From NCBI RefSeq assembly GCF_021295345.1, contig NZ_JAIMJB010000026.1:1-52511 (forward strand): a stretch of 52,511 nucleotides of DNA, read 5' to 3'. Position 1 is the first letter of the stretch, and every line of letters begins with the position of its first letter. The notes beneath the pieces were generated by a model, which worked only from the letters and a program-made list of their open reading frames with translations, was not told where the DNA came from and did not search any database. The DNA is from Motilimonas eburnea (GTDB lineage: Bacteria; Pseudomonadota; Gammaproteobacteria; Enterobacterales; CBDFNC01). This document shows, piece after piece, positions 28,635 through 37,177 of the stretch. The position numbers and the translations under genes were made by a program.

Positions 28635-29075
28635 ATGAGAGTAAAAAGCAAACAACAACAACAAGGTTTTACCTTGCTAGAAGTCATGGTTGTTATTGTT
28701 ATTTTAGGTGTGTTATCTGCCATGATTGTTCCAAACCTGCTTGGCAACAAAGAAAAAGCAGACCAACAAAAAGTGGTTTCTGACATCATCGCATTAGAAA
28801 ATTCACTCGATATGTATAAATTGGATAACAGCCGTTACCCAACCACAGACCAAGGCCTTGAAGCCTTAGTGAGCAAACCAGCGGGTTCACCTGAGCCTCG
28901 TAACTACCGTGAAGGTGGTTACCTGAAACGTCTACCAAATGATCCTTGGGGCAATCCATATCTGCTGACCAGCCCAGGTGAGAAAGGTAACATAGATATC
29001 TTTTCGACCGGTCCAGATGGCGAAGAAGGCACCGATGACGATATCGGCAACTGGAATATGGATGAGTTTCAGTAA
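28635..29075 (+). CDS. gspG: Major pseudopilin GspG
   Basis: GspG is the main subunit of the pseudopilus. ATG 28635 gives a short basic leader (MRVKSKQQQQG) with prepilin peptidase cleavage before FTLLEVMVVIVILGVLSA (Glu+5 present). The 146 residues include the GspG signatures DNSRYPTTDQGLEALVSKP, GGYLKRLPNDPWGNPY and the C-terminal calcium site FSTGPDGEEGTDDDIGNW. A start at 28599 would give a leader too long for the family. gspH starts directly at the stop (TAAATG). Confidence 0.96.
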   Translation: MRVKSKQQQQGFTLLEVMVVIVILGVLSAMIVPNLLGNKEKADQQKVVSDIIALENSLDMYKLDNSRYPTTDQGLEALVSKPAGSPEPRNYREGGYLKRLPNDPWGNPYLLTSPGEKGNIDIFSTGPDGEEGTDDDIGNWNMDEFQ

Positions 29076-29672
29076 ATGAATCGCGCTCGTCAACAGCCAG
29101 TATTGACCAAGGTAAAGCCAGCCATGGCCGGTTTTACCTTGCTTGAGATTATGCTGGTGATCATGTTGATGGGCTTAGTTTCTAGCGCTGTGGTCATGAC
29201 CATGCCGAGTAACTCTGGTTACAAGGCATTGAAGTTGGAAACACAGCGTCTGGCGAGCTTTGTTGAGGTGTTAAGTGATCAAGCGCTGATGACCTCAAGA
29301 GAGCTTGGCATTGTCGTAGAAGAGCAAAGTTATCAGTTTGTATTTTACGATGTAGAAAAAAAACGCTGGTATGCCTTACCAGAAGACAAGATCAAAACTC
29401 AAGTAACGCTGCCAGAAGACATGGAATTGGCGTTAACCCTGTCAGGGTTTGTTTGGGATGACCGCGATGAGCAAGAAGAGCTTTTCGAAGATGAAAGCGT
29501 GTTTGATGAGCCAGAAGAACAATTGATCCCGCAAATTCATATTATGTCTAGCGGTGAAATTACCCCCTTTGTCATGCGGTTTAGGCCTACGGATAAGTCA
29601 CAAGAGATCTGGGTGGAGCTTGAAGTGAAAATGACGGGGGAGATATTCGTGAATGAGGCTCCCGAAGAATGA
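29076..29672 (+). CDS. gspH: Minor pseudopilin GspH
   Basis: The 198-residue protein has a prepilin leader of about 20 residues and the cleavage site G-FTLLEIMLVIMLMG. The soluble domain begins LETQRLASFVEVLSDQALMTSRELGIVVEE, the GspH/FimT pattern. An unusually acidic stretch (DDRDEQEELFEDESVFDEPEEQ, about 128-149) sits in a loop. The start is contiguous with the gspG stop and the end overlaps gspI by 4 bp (ATGA). Confidence 0.93.
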   Translation: MNRARQQPVLTKVKPAMAGFTLLEIMLVIMLMGLVSSAVVMTMPSNSGYKALKLETQRLASFVEVLSDQALMTSRELGIVVEEQSYQFVFYDVEKKRWYALPEDKIKTQVTLPEDMELALTLSGFVWDDRDEQEELFEDESVFDEPEEQLIPQIHIMSSGEITPFVMRFRPTDKSQEIWVELEVKMTGEIFVNEAPEE

Positions 29673-30058
29673 ATAAGGGTATCGCACACGTCTGTCAGCG
29701 CAAGCAAGGGGGGATGACCTTACTTGAGGTCATGGTGGCCTTGGGCGTCTTTGCTGCCGCGGGGTTGGCTGTAATGAATACCGCCAGTGAGCACGTACGC
29801 AGCTTGAGTTATCTACAAGAAAAAACCTTTGCCACTTGGGTAGCCAGTAATCAACTCACTCAAGCGACATTAGAAAAACGTTGGCCTGGGCCCTCTTGGG
29901 TCAAAGGCTCAGAAGAAATGGCGGGGCAAACTTGGTATTGGCAATGGCGCGGTGTGGAAACACTTGATCCTAACTTTAAAGCCTTGGATATAGAAGTCTC
30001 ATTGGATGAGAAAGGGGAAGTGGCTTTGGCCACGGCGCGAACCTATGTTGGGCGTTAA
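29669..30058 (+). CDS. gspI: Minor pseudopilin GspI
   Basis: GspI joins GspJ and GspK at the pseudopilus tip. The 129 residues have the cleavage site G-MTLLEVMVALGVFAAAGLAV, with Met instead of the usual Phe at +1, which is known for GspI. The C-terminal domain includes WVASNQLTQATLEKRWP. It overlaps gspH (ATGA) at the start and gspJ by 14 bp at the end. Confidence 0.93.
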   Translation: MNKGIAHVCQRKQGGMTLLEVMVALGVFAAAGLAVMNTASEHVRSLSYLQEKTFATWVASNQLTQATLEKRWPGPSWVKGSEEMAGQTWYWQWRGVETLDPNFKALDIEVSLDEKGEVALATARTYVGR

Positions 30059-30824
30059 CCAAGCCAAGCAGCAAGGGTTTACCTTGCTGGAAATCTTGAT
30101 TGCGATTGCCGTATTCTCGGTGTTGAGTTTAGCGGCTTATCAGGTATTACAAGGTGTGATCAGCAGCGATCAAATCTCCTCTGAACATACCCAAAGATTA
30201 AAGCAGTTACAGCGGGCCATGCTCATCATTGAACGAGATATGACGCAAATGGTGGCGCGAACCACACGCACAGGTGCAGAGCCGAGTAAGGATCTATTGC
30301 GCGCGGGTAAGTTTGTGGCTGAGTCGGAAAGCGATGGCATTGAGTTTGTGCGCTTAGGCTGGTCTAACCCTCAAGGTCAGTTTCCTCGATCTAATTTGGT
30401 CAGAGTGGCCTATCGGGTCAAGGAAAACAACCTAGAGCGTTTGTACTTTTTATACCCAGATATTGTGTCAGGCCAAGAGCCTGAAGTACAGGTTTTGATT
30501 CATGATGTTAACAGTTTAACCTTACGTTATTGGGATAAAAGTTGGCAAACCAGTTGGAGCCAGAAAGATAAATTGCCTGCGGGTATCGCCATGGAGTTTG
30601 ATTTTGAAGCCTATGGGGTAGTGACTCGGCTATTTTTAACCCCTCAAGGAGAGGCGGTGAAAGCGCGTAAACCTGTGGTTCCAGAAGATCCTTCTTGTAA
30701 GCCGGATGAGACATCGCCACCTAATAATGGTGAAGGTAATGAAGATGGCGAAGGCGGTGAAGAAGGAGAGGAGAACGACAACAATGGCCCTAACGGCGGT
30801 CCGGTAAATGGAGGGCGTCGCTAA
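30045..30824 (+). CDS. gspJ: Minor pseudopilin GspJ with acidic low-complexity tail
   Basis: ATG 30045 (MLGVNQAKQQG) is chosen, giving a normal leader before G-FTLLEILIAIAVFSVLSLAAY. The body has LQRAMLIIERDMTQMVAR and YWDKSWQTSW, typical of GspJ. The last 33 residues (about 227-259) are almost only Gly, Asn, Glu and Asp, ending VNGGRR. This tail is not needed for the fold and is probably disordered. The stop overlaps the gspK start (TAATG). Confidence 0.93.
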   Translation: MLGVNQAKQQGFTLLEILIAIAVFSVLSLAAYQVLQGVISSDQISSEHTQRLKQLQRAMLIIERDMTQMVARTTRTGAEPSKDLLRAGKFVAESESDGIEFVRLGWSNPQGQFPRSNLVRVAYRVKENNLERLYFLYPDIVSGQEPEVQVLIHDVNSLTLRYWDKSWQTSWSQKDKLPAGIAMEFDFEAYGVVTRLFLTPQGEAVKARKPVVPEDPSCKPDETSPPNNGEGNEDGEGGEEGEENDNNGPNGGPVNGGRR

Positions 30825-31807
30825 TGCAAACAAGGGGCCCGTCATTTGCGCAACGGGGCGTTGCGTTAATTACCGTGTTGTTGATTTTGTCGGTGATGGT
30901 GGTGGTGGCCACTAACATGACCTCACGATTGCAAATGGAGTTGATGCGCACCCAAGGGCAAGTGATGAGTCAGCGTGCATACTGGTATGGCCATGCGGCC
31001 GAAGCCTTTGTCAAAATGACGTTAAAAAATACATTAAATGATGACGATGTGGTGAGCTTAAGTCAGGCTTGGGCAACCTCAGGCATGAGCTTCCCCCTTG
31101 ATGGCGGTACCATCTCTGGGGAAATAAAAGATCGCCAAGGTTGCTTTAATCTTAATGCGTTAGACGAGGCCAATAAACCCGATGGCGCAAGGCCGCGCAT
31201 TGCCACTCAGTTTCAAGCTTTGCTCGAGAGCTTAGAAGTAGAAGGCTATTATGCGGAGCAAATTACCGACTCAATGCGTGATTGGCTTGATGCGGATAGT
31301 GTGTCCGTGAGTAGTCAAGGAGCCGAAGACAGTTTTTATGAGGGGCGCGGAGTGCCTCACTTAACGGCGAATGGCCCCATGGTGGACGTATCTGAATTTC
31401 GTGCCATTCAAGGCGTCAGCCAAGGGGTATACAAAAAATTGGCCCCCTATTTATGTGCTATTCCGCAGCGTGAATGGCTGTTAAATGTCAATACGGTCGC
31501 TGCAGACCAGCCACAGGTCTTTCAAGCTTTGTTTACGCCTTTGTTAAGTCAAGATGGTGCGCAAAGCTTACTTGATGAAAGGCCCCAAAATGGCTGGTCA
31601 AGTAAGGACGACTTTTTCGCCGCATCGGCCCTGAGTGGGCTGCAAATTAGTGATGAGATTAAAGCGCAAGTAGATGTTAGCAGTCAGTTTTTTGAACTTG
31701 TGGGTGTTGCCGAGTTTGATGAAACCCAGGTTGCCCTGAATGCTTTGTTTCAAGCCAGTAAGAAAGAAGTGAAGACGCTAAGACGTCAATATGGAGGCGT
31801 TCAGTGA
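30824..31807 (+). CDS. gspK: Minor pseudopilin GspK
   Basis: GspK caps the pseudopilus. The 327 residues start with a short leader and cleavage site G-VALITVLLILSVMVV; Glu+5 is replaced, which is normal for GspK. The large soluble domain includes GCFNLNAL (near 106-113), SMRDWLDADS, GRGVPHLTANGPMVDVSEFRAIQGVS and LLNVNTVAADQPQVF, the expected blocks. The stop overlaps the GTG start of gspL. Confidence 0.94.
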   Translation: MQTRGPSFAQRGVALITVLLILSVMVVVATNMTSRLQMELMRTQGQVMSQRAYWYGHAAEAFVKMTLKNTLNDDDVVSLSQAWATSGMSFPLDGGTISGEIKDRQGCFNLNALDEANKPDGARPRIATQFQALLESLEVEGYYAEQITDSMRDWLDADSVSVSSQGAEDSFYEGRGVPHLTANGPMVDVSEFRAIQGVSQGVYKKLAPYLCAIPQREWLLNVNTVAADQPQVFQALFTPLLSQDGAQSLLDERPQNGWSSKDDFFAASALSGLQISDEIKAQVDVSSQFFELVGVAEFDETQVALNALFQASKKEVKTLRRQYGGVQ

Positions 31808-33075
31808 GTGAACGATTAGTAGTTCGATTAGGCAGTGAAGCCAACCATGTCATCGACTGGCTGGTTTGGTCCAGCAGTGAACAAGAGATCATCGCTTCGG
31901 GCCAATTAAACCATGCCGAGCAGTTGTCGCAATTACACGAAAAAGCGGGTGGACGGCCCATTATCACCCTATTACCCGCCAGTGATGTGCTACTGACTCA
32001 GGTGGAAGTGCCAGGTAAGCTGACAAAGCAATTACAGCAAGCTTTACCTTACATGATCGAAGAAGAGTTAGCGACGGATGTCGATAACTTACATTTTAGT
32101 GTTTTAAATTGTAGCCAAGGGGTGGCTCATCTTGCTGTGGTTGAAAAAAGTAAGATGGATACTTGGCTCGATTGGCTTGAAGCCGCGCAATTAAAATGTC
32201 GCCAAGTGCTGCCTGATGTACTGGCCTTACCGGCTAATGATGCCGCTTGGTCAGCCATGCAAATGGGCGATGATTGGCTGATAAAACAAGGTGAGTACAG
32301 CGGTTTCAGTTGCGATCAAAGCCTGCTACCTTTCTTGCTAGAGCGATGGCTAACCGCGACTGACTCAGAAGATGAGCCTAAGCCTAAAGCGAGCGCTAGC
32401 GAAGAAGCCAGTGATGAAACGGCAACCGAGGCTGGGCCACAGGTCATTTACAGTTATACGCCATTACCCCAAGACGTACCGGGCGATTGGCAACTGCAAC
32501 CCCCTGAGTTGCCAATGCAACTGATGGCACAAGGTGCGTTAACCAGTTCATTAAACCTGCTGACGGGAGAGTATCAACCGCAAAAAGAGTACTCTAAGAA
32601 CTGGTTATTATGGAAAAAAGTCGGGATAGCGGCCGCAGCCTGTCTGGTACTTGGCGTACTTTCGACCGTGCTTTCTTTACAACAGTTAAAACAAGAAAAC
32701 GAACAACTCAAACAGCAAATCAAGCAAGTCTATGTCAGCCTGTTTCCTAATGAGCAAAATATCCGTGATGCGCGTATCAAAGCGCAGTTAAAGCGACATT
32801 TGGCAAAATTAGAGAATCAAACGCAAGGTGCTGATTTATTGGGAATGCTTGCGAAAATTCAGCCTGCATTCAAGCAAATCCCTTCTTTTAAGCCTGTTTC
32901 TCTCAAGTATGAAGCAAAGAACGCGGAGCTCAGATTGCAAATTAAAGCAGATACTTACGCTGATTTTGAGAAATTCCAAAGCTTATTAGACGCGAGTCTT
33001 GAAGTAAAACAAGGCGCCATGAGTAACCAAGGTAATAAGGTGACTGGAACGCTAACCATTAGGGGGCAAGGATGA
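31804..33075 (+). CDS. gspL: Type II secretion protein GspL
   Basis: GspL anchors the GspE ATPase to the membrane. GTG 31804 overlaps the gspK stop (GTGA). The 423 residues have a cytoplasmic actin-like domain (about 1-240, VLLTQVEVPGKLTKQLQQALPYMIEEELA), an acidic Glu/Ala/Ser insert (about 183-210), one membrane helix (about 273-292, VGIAAAACLVLGVLST) and a periplasmic ferredoxin-like domain. Overlaps gspM by 4 bp. Confidence 0.93.
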   Translation: MSERLVVRLGSEANHVIDWLVWSSSEQEIIASGQLNHAEQLSQLHEKAGGRPIITLLPASDVLLTQVEVPGKLTKQLQQALPYMIEEELATDVDNLHFSVLNCSQGVAHLAVVEKSKMDTWLDWLEAAQLKCRQVLPDVLALPANDAAWSAMQMGDDWLIKQGEYSGFSCDQSLLPFLLERWLTATDSEDEPKPKASASEEASDETATEAGPQVIYSYTPLPQDVPGDWQLQPPELPMQLMAQGALTSSLNLLTGEYQPQKEYSKNWLLWKKVGIAAAACLVLGVLSTVLSLQQLKQENEQLKQQIKQVYVSLFPNEQNIRDARIKAQLKRHLAKLENQTQGADLLGMLAKIQPAFKQIPSFKPVSLKYEAKNAELRLQIKADTYADFEKFQSLLDASLEVKQGAMSNQGNKVTGTLTIRGQG

Positions 33076-33545
33076 AAGATTGGTGGGAAGGACTTGCTAG
33101 CCGAGAGCGTAATTTGGCCATTTTATCAGCCGTGGTGTTAGTGGTAGGGGCCTTATATTGGGGGGTCTATCAACCCCTTAGCCAAGCCCTTGAGCAAGAG
33201 CAAACAAGGCTTAAAAGTCATCAACAAACCTTAATTTGGATGAAGTCTAAGGGCCAAGATATTGTTAACTACCAAGCTCAACAACGATCAGGATCAGGCA
33301 ATGTGAACCTGAACCAGTTGATCGGTAACAGCGCGCGTCAAAGCGGTATTACCATTAGCCGGATCCAACCTAAGGGTAATGAGCTGGAAGTTTGGATTGA
33401 TAATATTGAGTTTAATAAGCTGCTTGCTTGGTTAAAGCAATTGCAGGAGCGTCATGGCGTCGTCACGTTAAACACAGATTTAGCGGTAGGTGATGCGCCG
33501 GGGACGGTAAAAGTAAGACGCTTACATTTAGGAGCGGCGGGATGA
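33072..33545 (+). CDS. gspM: Type II secretion protein GspM
   Basis: GspM is the partner of GspL in the inner-membrane platform. The 157-residue protein starts MKDWWEGLASRERNLAIL, then one membrane helix (about 17-35, LSAVVLVVGALYWGVYQPL) and a small periplasmic ferredoxin-like domain (VNLNQLIGNSARQSGITISRIQP). Overlaps both neighbours by 4 bp (ATGA). Confidence 0.93.
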   Translation: MKDWWEGLASRERNLAILSAVVLVVGALYWGVYQPLSQALEQEQTRLKSHQQTLIWMKSKGQDIVNYQAQQRSGSGNVNLNQLIGNSARQSGITISRIQPKGNELEVWIDNIEFNKLLAWLKQLQERHGVVTLNTDLAVGDAPGTVKVRRLHLGAAG

Positions 33546-34297
33546 AGTTAGCCATCAAACCTATCATATTATGTGTATTGCTCTACTTGGTATTTTTAAT
33601 CATTTTAATGCCAGCAAAATGGGCAGTGCAGTTTCTGCCTAAAACCTCAGGGGTTGAGCCCTCTGGTGTGACGGGCACCATTTGGCATGGGCAAGCGCAG
33701 CAGTTGATGTTACGTGGCGAGCAAATAGATAAAGTGCAGTGGCAAGTGAAGCCGCTGGCTTTACTCAGTGGACGTTTAGCGGCCGATTTAAAGTTTGGTC
33801 AGGGCAAAGGCATTACTGGTAAAGGTGAAATCGCTTATGGCTTAAGTGGTGCGCAGGCCAATGATTTTAATTTAACGGTTCCAGTACAGCGGGTGATGAA
33901 ATATTTGCCTTTACCTATGCCTGTTGAAGCACAAGGCATGTTGGATCTTAACATCAAGTCAGCGGCCCAAGGGACGCCATTTTGTGACAACCTGGATGGC
34001 TACTTATTTTGGACCGATGCCAGCGTCGCGTTGCCAATGGGCGAAGTGATCTTGGGCGACCCTAGGGTGAAGTTAGAATGTGAAAAAGGCGGTTTAGCGG
34101 CGATCATCGATCAGCAGTCGGATCACCTTGAAATTAGCATGAAAACTTGGCTGCCTAACGACAAGCATTACCGTGTTGAAGGCGAGATCAAAGGTGGCGA
34201 GAAACTCGCTCCCGCCATCAGTCAAGCCCTTGATTGGATTGGACCTAAGCAAGCCAGCGGCGGCTACCGTATTAGTTTATCCAATATCCCACAGTAA
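33542..34297 (+). CDS. gspN: Type II secretion protein GspN
   Basis: GspN is the last gene of the operon and an auxiliary inner-membrane protein not present in every type II system. The 251 residues have one N-terminal membrane helix (about 8-25) and a beta-rich periplasmic part with PSGVTGTIWHGQAQQLMLRG and DLNIKSAAQGTPFCDNLDG. No prepilin peptidase (gspO) or pilotin (gspS) gene is in this window; the peptidase is usually shared with type IV pili (pilD). Confidence 0.92.
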   Translation: MKLAIKPIILCVLLYLVFLIILMPAKWAVQFLPKTSGVEPSGVTGTIWHGQAQQLMLRGEQIDKVQWQVKPLALLSGRLAADLKFGQGKGITGKGEIAYGLSGAQANDFNLTVPVQRVMKYLPLPMPVEAQGMLDLNIKSAAQGTPFCDNLDGYLFWTDASVALPMGEVILGDPRVKLECEKGGLAAIIDQQSDHLEISMKTWLPNDKHYRVEGEIKGGEKLAPAISQALDWIGPKQASGGYRISLSNIPQ

Positions 34298-34299
34298 AC

Positions 34300-34332
34300 T
34301 ATTTGAGGGCGTATTTGAGGGCGTATTTGATG
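34300..34332. repeat. 12-bp tandem repeat after gspN
   Basis: TATTTGAGGGCG is repeated at 34300-34311 and 34312-34323, followed by a partial third copy. It begins 3 bp after the gspN stop in the gap to convergent rnz. No terminator hairpin was seen here. Confidence 0.7.
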
Positions 34333-34334
34333 AC

Positions 34335-35330
34335 TTAGTTTAGGTCATCAAATCCCCCTTTGTTTAAACAACGGTTTAAACAACTCACTTCCCCTGCCGA
34401 ATTAAGCTGATAATGGCCTAAGTCTTGGGCTAGCCATAATCGGCCATGATAAAACCGCTTAGCTTCTTGCTCTAACACGTTAATGGATGCAGCGCCTTTA
34501 CCCCCAAATCGAGCACTAAAGTGCGTCATCACTAAGTTGTCTAGTTGGGCTTGTTGAGCAAATTTAGCCAACTTGGCAGCGCTAGAGTGCATCGGCGCAG
34601 GGCCAATTTTATCGCAAATAGCTTGGCTATAGGTGGCTTCGTGGATCAATACATTAGCGCTTTGCGCAGCCTCACTTAAACATTCGGGCGAGTCATTGTC
34701 CCCAGCCACTATGATGCTTCTTGGCTGCTGGGCGAGTTGCCAATAATCGCGTCCGTTTAATACCCTACCATCGGTTAGTGTGACTTGCTCGCCGCGTTGT
34801 ATCTGCCCCCAAATTGGCCCACGAGCGATGCCTTCATGGACAAGTTTTTCGGTATCCAATTGATGGGCGATATCGTGTTCAACAAACTGCCAAGCGTGGC
34901 AAAGAACGCGGTGGTTTAATGGCCAAGCATAAACCTTAAACCCTGCCACTTGAACCGCCTCGGTTAGCTGGTTTACGTCGACAAAGGTTATTTCATAACT
35001 TAGCCAAGTATCGGTCAGCTTTAGGGTTAATGGGATAAACTGACTTAACTCAGCGGGGCCGTAAATAGTCAGTGGCTCGGTGCGCCCCGCCATGGAGGCA
35101 CTGGCCAGTAAACCTACCAGACCAAAGCAGTGATCGCCATGGACATGGGTAATAAAGACTGCCCCTAATTGGGCCAAAGAGTAAGGGGCATGCAATAGTT
35201 GATGCTGGGTGCCTTCACCACAATCGATTAAACACCATTGCTTACTGCGTTTAAGGCGCAACGCGAGTGCCGTGACATTACGAGTTTTGGTCGGCGTACC
35301 CGCACTGGTACCAAGAAAAGTAAATTCCAT
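34335..35330 (-). CDS. rnz: Ribonuclease Z (RNase Z / ElaC type)
   Basis: RNase Z removes the 3' trailer of tRNA precursors. The 331-residue metallo-beta-lactamase protein starts MEFTFLGTSAGTPTKTRNVTA and has the zinc motif THVHGDHCFG (near 62-71), VIVAGDN-type metal Asp (here SIIVAGDND), HEATY (near 237) and a final metal His in VMTHFSARF. The N-terminal FLGTSAGTPT and the HEATY box are specific for RNase Z. The start codon overlaps the stop of the DKNYY gene (TAATG), so they are co-translated. Confidence 0.93.
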   Translation of the reverse strand: MEFTFLGTSAGTPTKTRNVTALALRLKRSKQWCLIDCGEGTQHQLLHAPYSLAQLGAVFITHVHGDHCFGLVGLLASASMAGRTEPLTIYGPAELSQFIPLTLKLTDTWLSYEITFVDVNQLTEAVQVAGFKVYAWPLNHRVLCHAWQFVEHDIAHQLDTEKLVHEGIARGPIWGQIQRGEQVTLTDGRVLNGRDYWQLAQQPRSIIVAGDNDSPECLSEAAQSANVLIHEATYSQAICDKIGPAPMHSSAAKLAKFAQQAQLDNLVMTHFSARFGGKGAASINVLEQEAKRFYHGRLWLAQDLGHYQLNSAGEVSCLNRCLNKGGFDDLN

Positions 35331-36400
35331 TATTTGTCGCTTTCTAAGTGCTTACCGTTAAGGATATAGCCATGTTTATCATAAGCGTCAGATCCGGTGG
35401 CGTCATCATAATCGGTGACCACCAGTGAATCGCGATCAACCTGAGTGAGTACGATAGTAGGCTCATATTGCTGGCTAAAATAAACGCGGTGCTGATCACG
35501 CATATAGCCGCGGCCCAGTAATTCAAAACTAGCAGGGTCGGCCCCGGCAATGGGCTGTGAGCGCTCAGCAATCACGTCATAAACATGGTGTTTATCATAG
35601 CCATAGTATTGCTCGTCTGGGTATAGGTTAAAACTCTCCACATCGGCATCAGGCAAGATGATGTGCTGTTGGTAATAGACATGATGTTTATCTTTGGCTA
35701 AGGCGCCGAAAATGACCTTAAAGCTGGCTAAATCCGCATCGGGTACCTTGATACCATTGCAAAACAATTGCTTGCCATCGGTTAAATACACGGCATAACT
35801 GTCATCATGAAATAACGCGACTTGCTCGGGATTGAGATCTAGCGCCAGACTATAGCGATAAACGTGCTGGTTATCGGCCCAATATTCATCTAAGCCCTGC
35901 TCGACAAACAAGGGGTGAAAGCTTGCACTGTCAGCACCAAGGATCACTTCACCGCGATAATAAACTTGGTTTTCATCTTTGGCGTAAACGGCGTCTCGAT
36001 AAGTGGGGGAATGCTCCAGTAAAGTAAACGATCCAGCACTGGCCATGGGTAATGGGTTACCGTTGTAATAGACTTGTTGGTCTACCACGCTGTAGCCTTC
36101 ATTGGCGATGCCTTTTAACGTATTTGAAAGTAACGAGCCATAACTGGCATAAACTAAGGCTAAGTTTAGGGGGATCCCGATGAGGGCGAGGTATTTACCT
36201 GGAATCACAAACAAAGGCCAGTTACCTAAGGCGTAAACTAAAAATATCCCGCTGGGATACAGTAAGATGGCCATTGTCGAGTAAACACTTTGTGCATCAT
36301 TAGTGGCGCCAGGGCCACCAAACATCATGACACTTAATATCCAAAACATGGGCCAACAGAGGATGGCTAGAATGGTTAATATTTGTACTGTTAGCAACAT
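35330..36400 (-). CDS. DKNYY-repeat membrane protein
   Basis: The 356-residue protein has three N-terminal membrane helices (about 3-28, 42-60, 65-88), then a domain of repeated short units of about 40-50 residues. Each unit has the form D-x-x-x-V-Y-Y/F...(G/P)-A-D-x-x-S-F: examples are DENQVYYRGEVILGADSASF, DKHHVYYQQHIILPDADVESF and DQHRVYFSQQYEP. This is the DKNYY pattern, of unknown function, usually extracytoplasmic. At least six units can be counted. It is 57 bp after yrfG and overlaps rnz, so yrfG-DKNYY-rnz may be one operon. Confidence 0.75.
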   Translation of the reverse strand: MLLTVQILTILAILCWPMFWILSVMMFGGPGATNDAQSVYSTMAILLYPSGIFLVYALGNWPLFVIPGKYLALIGIPLNLALVYASYGSLLSNTLKGIANEGYSVVDQQVYYNGNPLPMASAGSFTLLEHSPTYRDAVYAKDENQVYYRGEVILGADSASFHPLFVEQGLDEYWADNQHVYRYSLALDLNPEQVALFHDDSYAVYLTDGKQLFCNGIKVPDADLASFKVIFGALAKDKHHVYYQQHIILPDADVESFNLYPDEQYYGYDKHHVYDVIAERSQPIAGADPASFELLGRGYMRDQHRVYFSQQYEPTIVLTQVDRDSLVVTDYDDATGSDAYDKHGYILNGKHLESDK

Positions 36401-36457
36401 ATGTATTCCCTGACTGTAAACGGTGTTATTGCCAACACCCCTATTCGGGTGAAAGGG

Positions 36458-37111
36458 TTATTTAGGCATGATCTCACTAAAGTTACTGATGGCACAGTGG
36501 CGATGAAAGTGCTTCTGCGGCAAGCCGGAATCAGGCAAATCAATCGCAATCAGGTGCTTGATACCAAAGGTTTTAGCTGCGTCGAGTACGGTTTCGTTGT
36601 CATCGATAAACAAGGTGCGCTGGGGATCAAATTGCAGCCTTTTTTGCACTTTATGCCACAGGCCTTGTTCTTCCTTGGGCATACCGAACTCATGGCTTGA
36701 AATACAGCTGTCGAAGAATTCAATTAAGCCGGTGTGCTCGTTTTTCAAGCGTAAGCCTTCGGGATGGGCATTGGTGACAAGGTGACTTTGTTTCTTGGTA
36801 TGGCGAAGTTGTTGTAAAAAGGCTTTAGCATCTTGGCGCCAATTGATTTTATCTGCAACTTGATGCTGCAGCTGGTAGATATCGAGGCCTAAGGTTTGGG
36901 TCCAAAAATCGTAACAGTACCAATGCATACTGTCCTCTACGGCTTGGTACTTCTGCTGCATGATTTGCTGTGCCTGCTCAAAGGGGATTTGTAAATGATT
37001 GGCATAGGCAGTCGGAACCACATGATTCCACAATTGGTTGTCATAATGTAAATCGAGCAAAGTACCGTCCATATCAAGCAGTACAGTGTCTATCTCTTGC
37101 CAGTTGACCAT
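36458..37111 (-). CDS. yrfG: GMP/IMP nucleotidase YrfG (HAD family)
   Basis: YrfG dephosphorylates purine nucleoside monophosphates. ATG 37111 (MVNWQEIDTVLLDMDGTLLDLHYD) is chosen: the longer frame to 37348 reaches back across the divergent nudE start and has no homologous look. The 217 residues have HAD motif I DMDGTLLD, motif II VTNAHP, motif III Lys in a KNEHTG context and motif IV FIDDNETVLD. It is divergent from nudE with 66 bp between starts, the same pairing as in enterics. Confidence 0.9.
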   Translation of the reverse strand: MVNWQEIDTVLLDMDGTLLDLHYDNQLWNHVVPTAYANHLQIPFEQAQQIMQQKYQAVEDSMHWYCYDFWTQTLGLDIYQLQHQVADKINWRQDAKAFLQQLRHTKKQSHLVTNAHPEGLRLKNEHTGLIEFFDSCISSHEFGMPKEEQGLWHKVQKRLQFDPQRTLFIDDNETVLDAAKTFGIKHLIAIDLPDSGLPQKHFHRHCAISNFSEIMPK

Positions 37112-37177
37112 GGTGTTCCTTATAAATATCTGATATACACGGGTAGTGTAACTTTTCTGATAGTAACAGGCGAGAAG

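Noticed and set aside
22756-34297. Type II secretion operon considered as a novel system
   Set aside because: All twelve genes match gspC-N in canonical order; apart from the GspJ tail it is standard.
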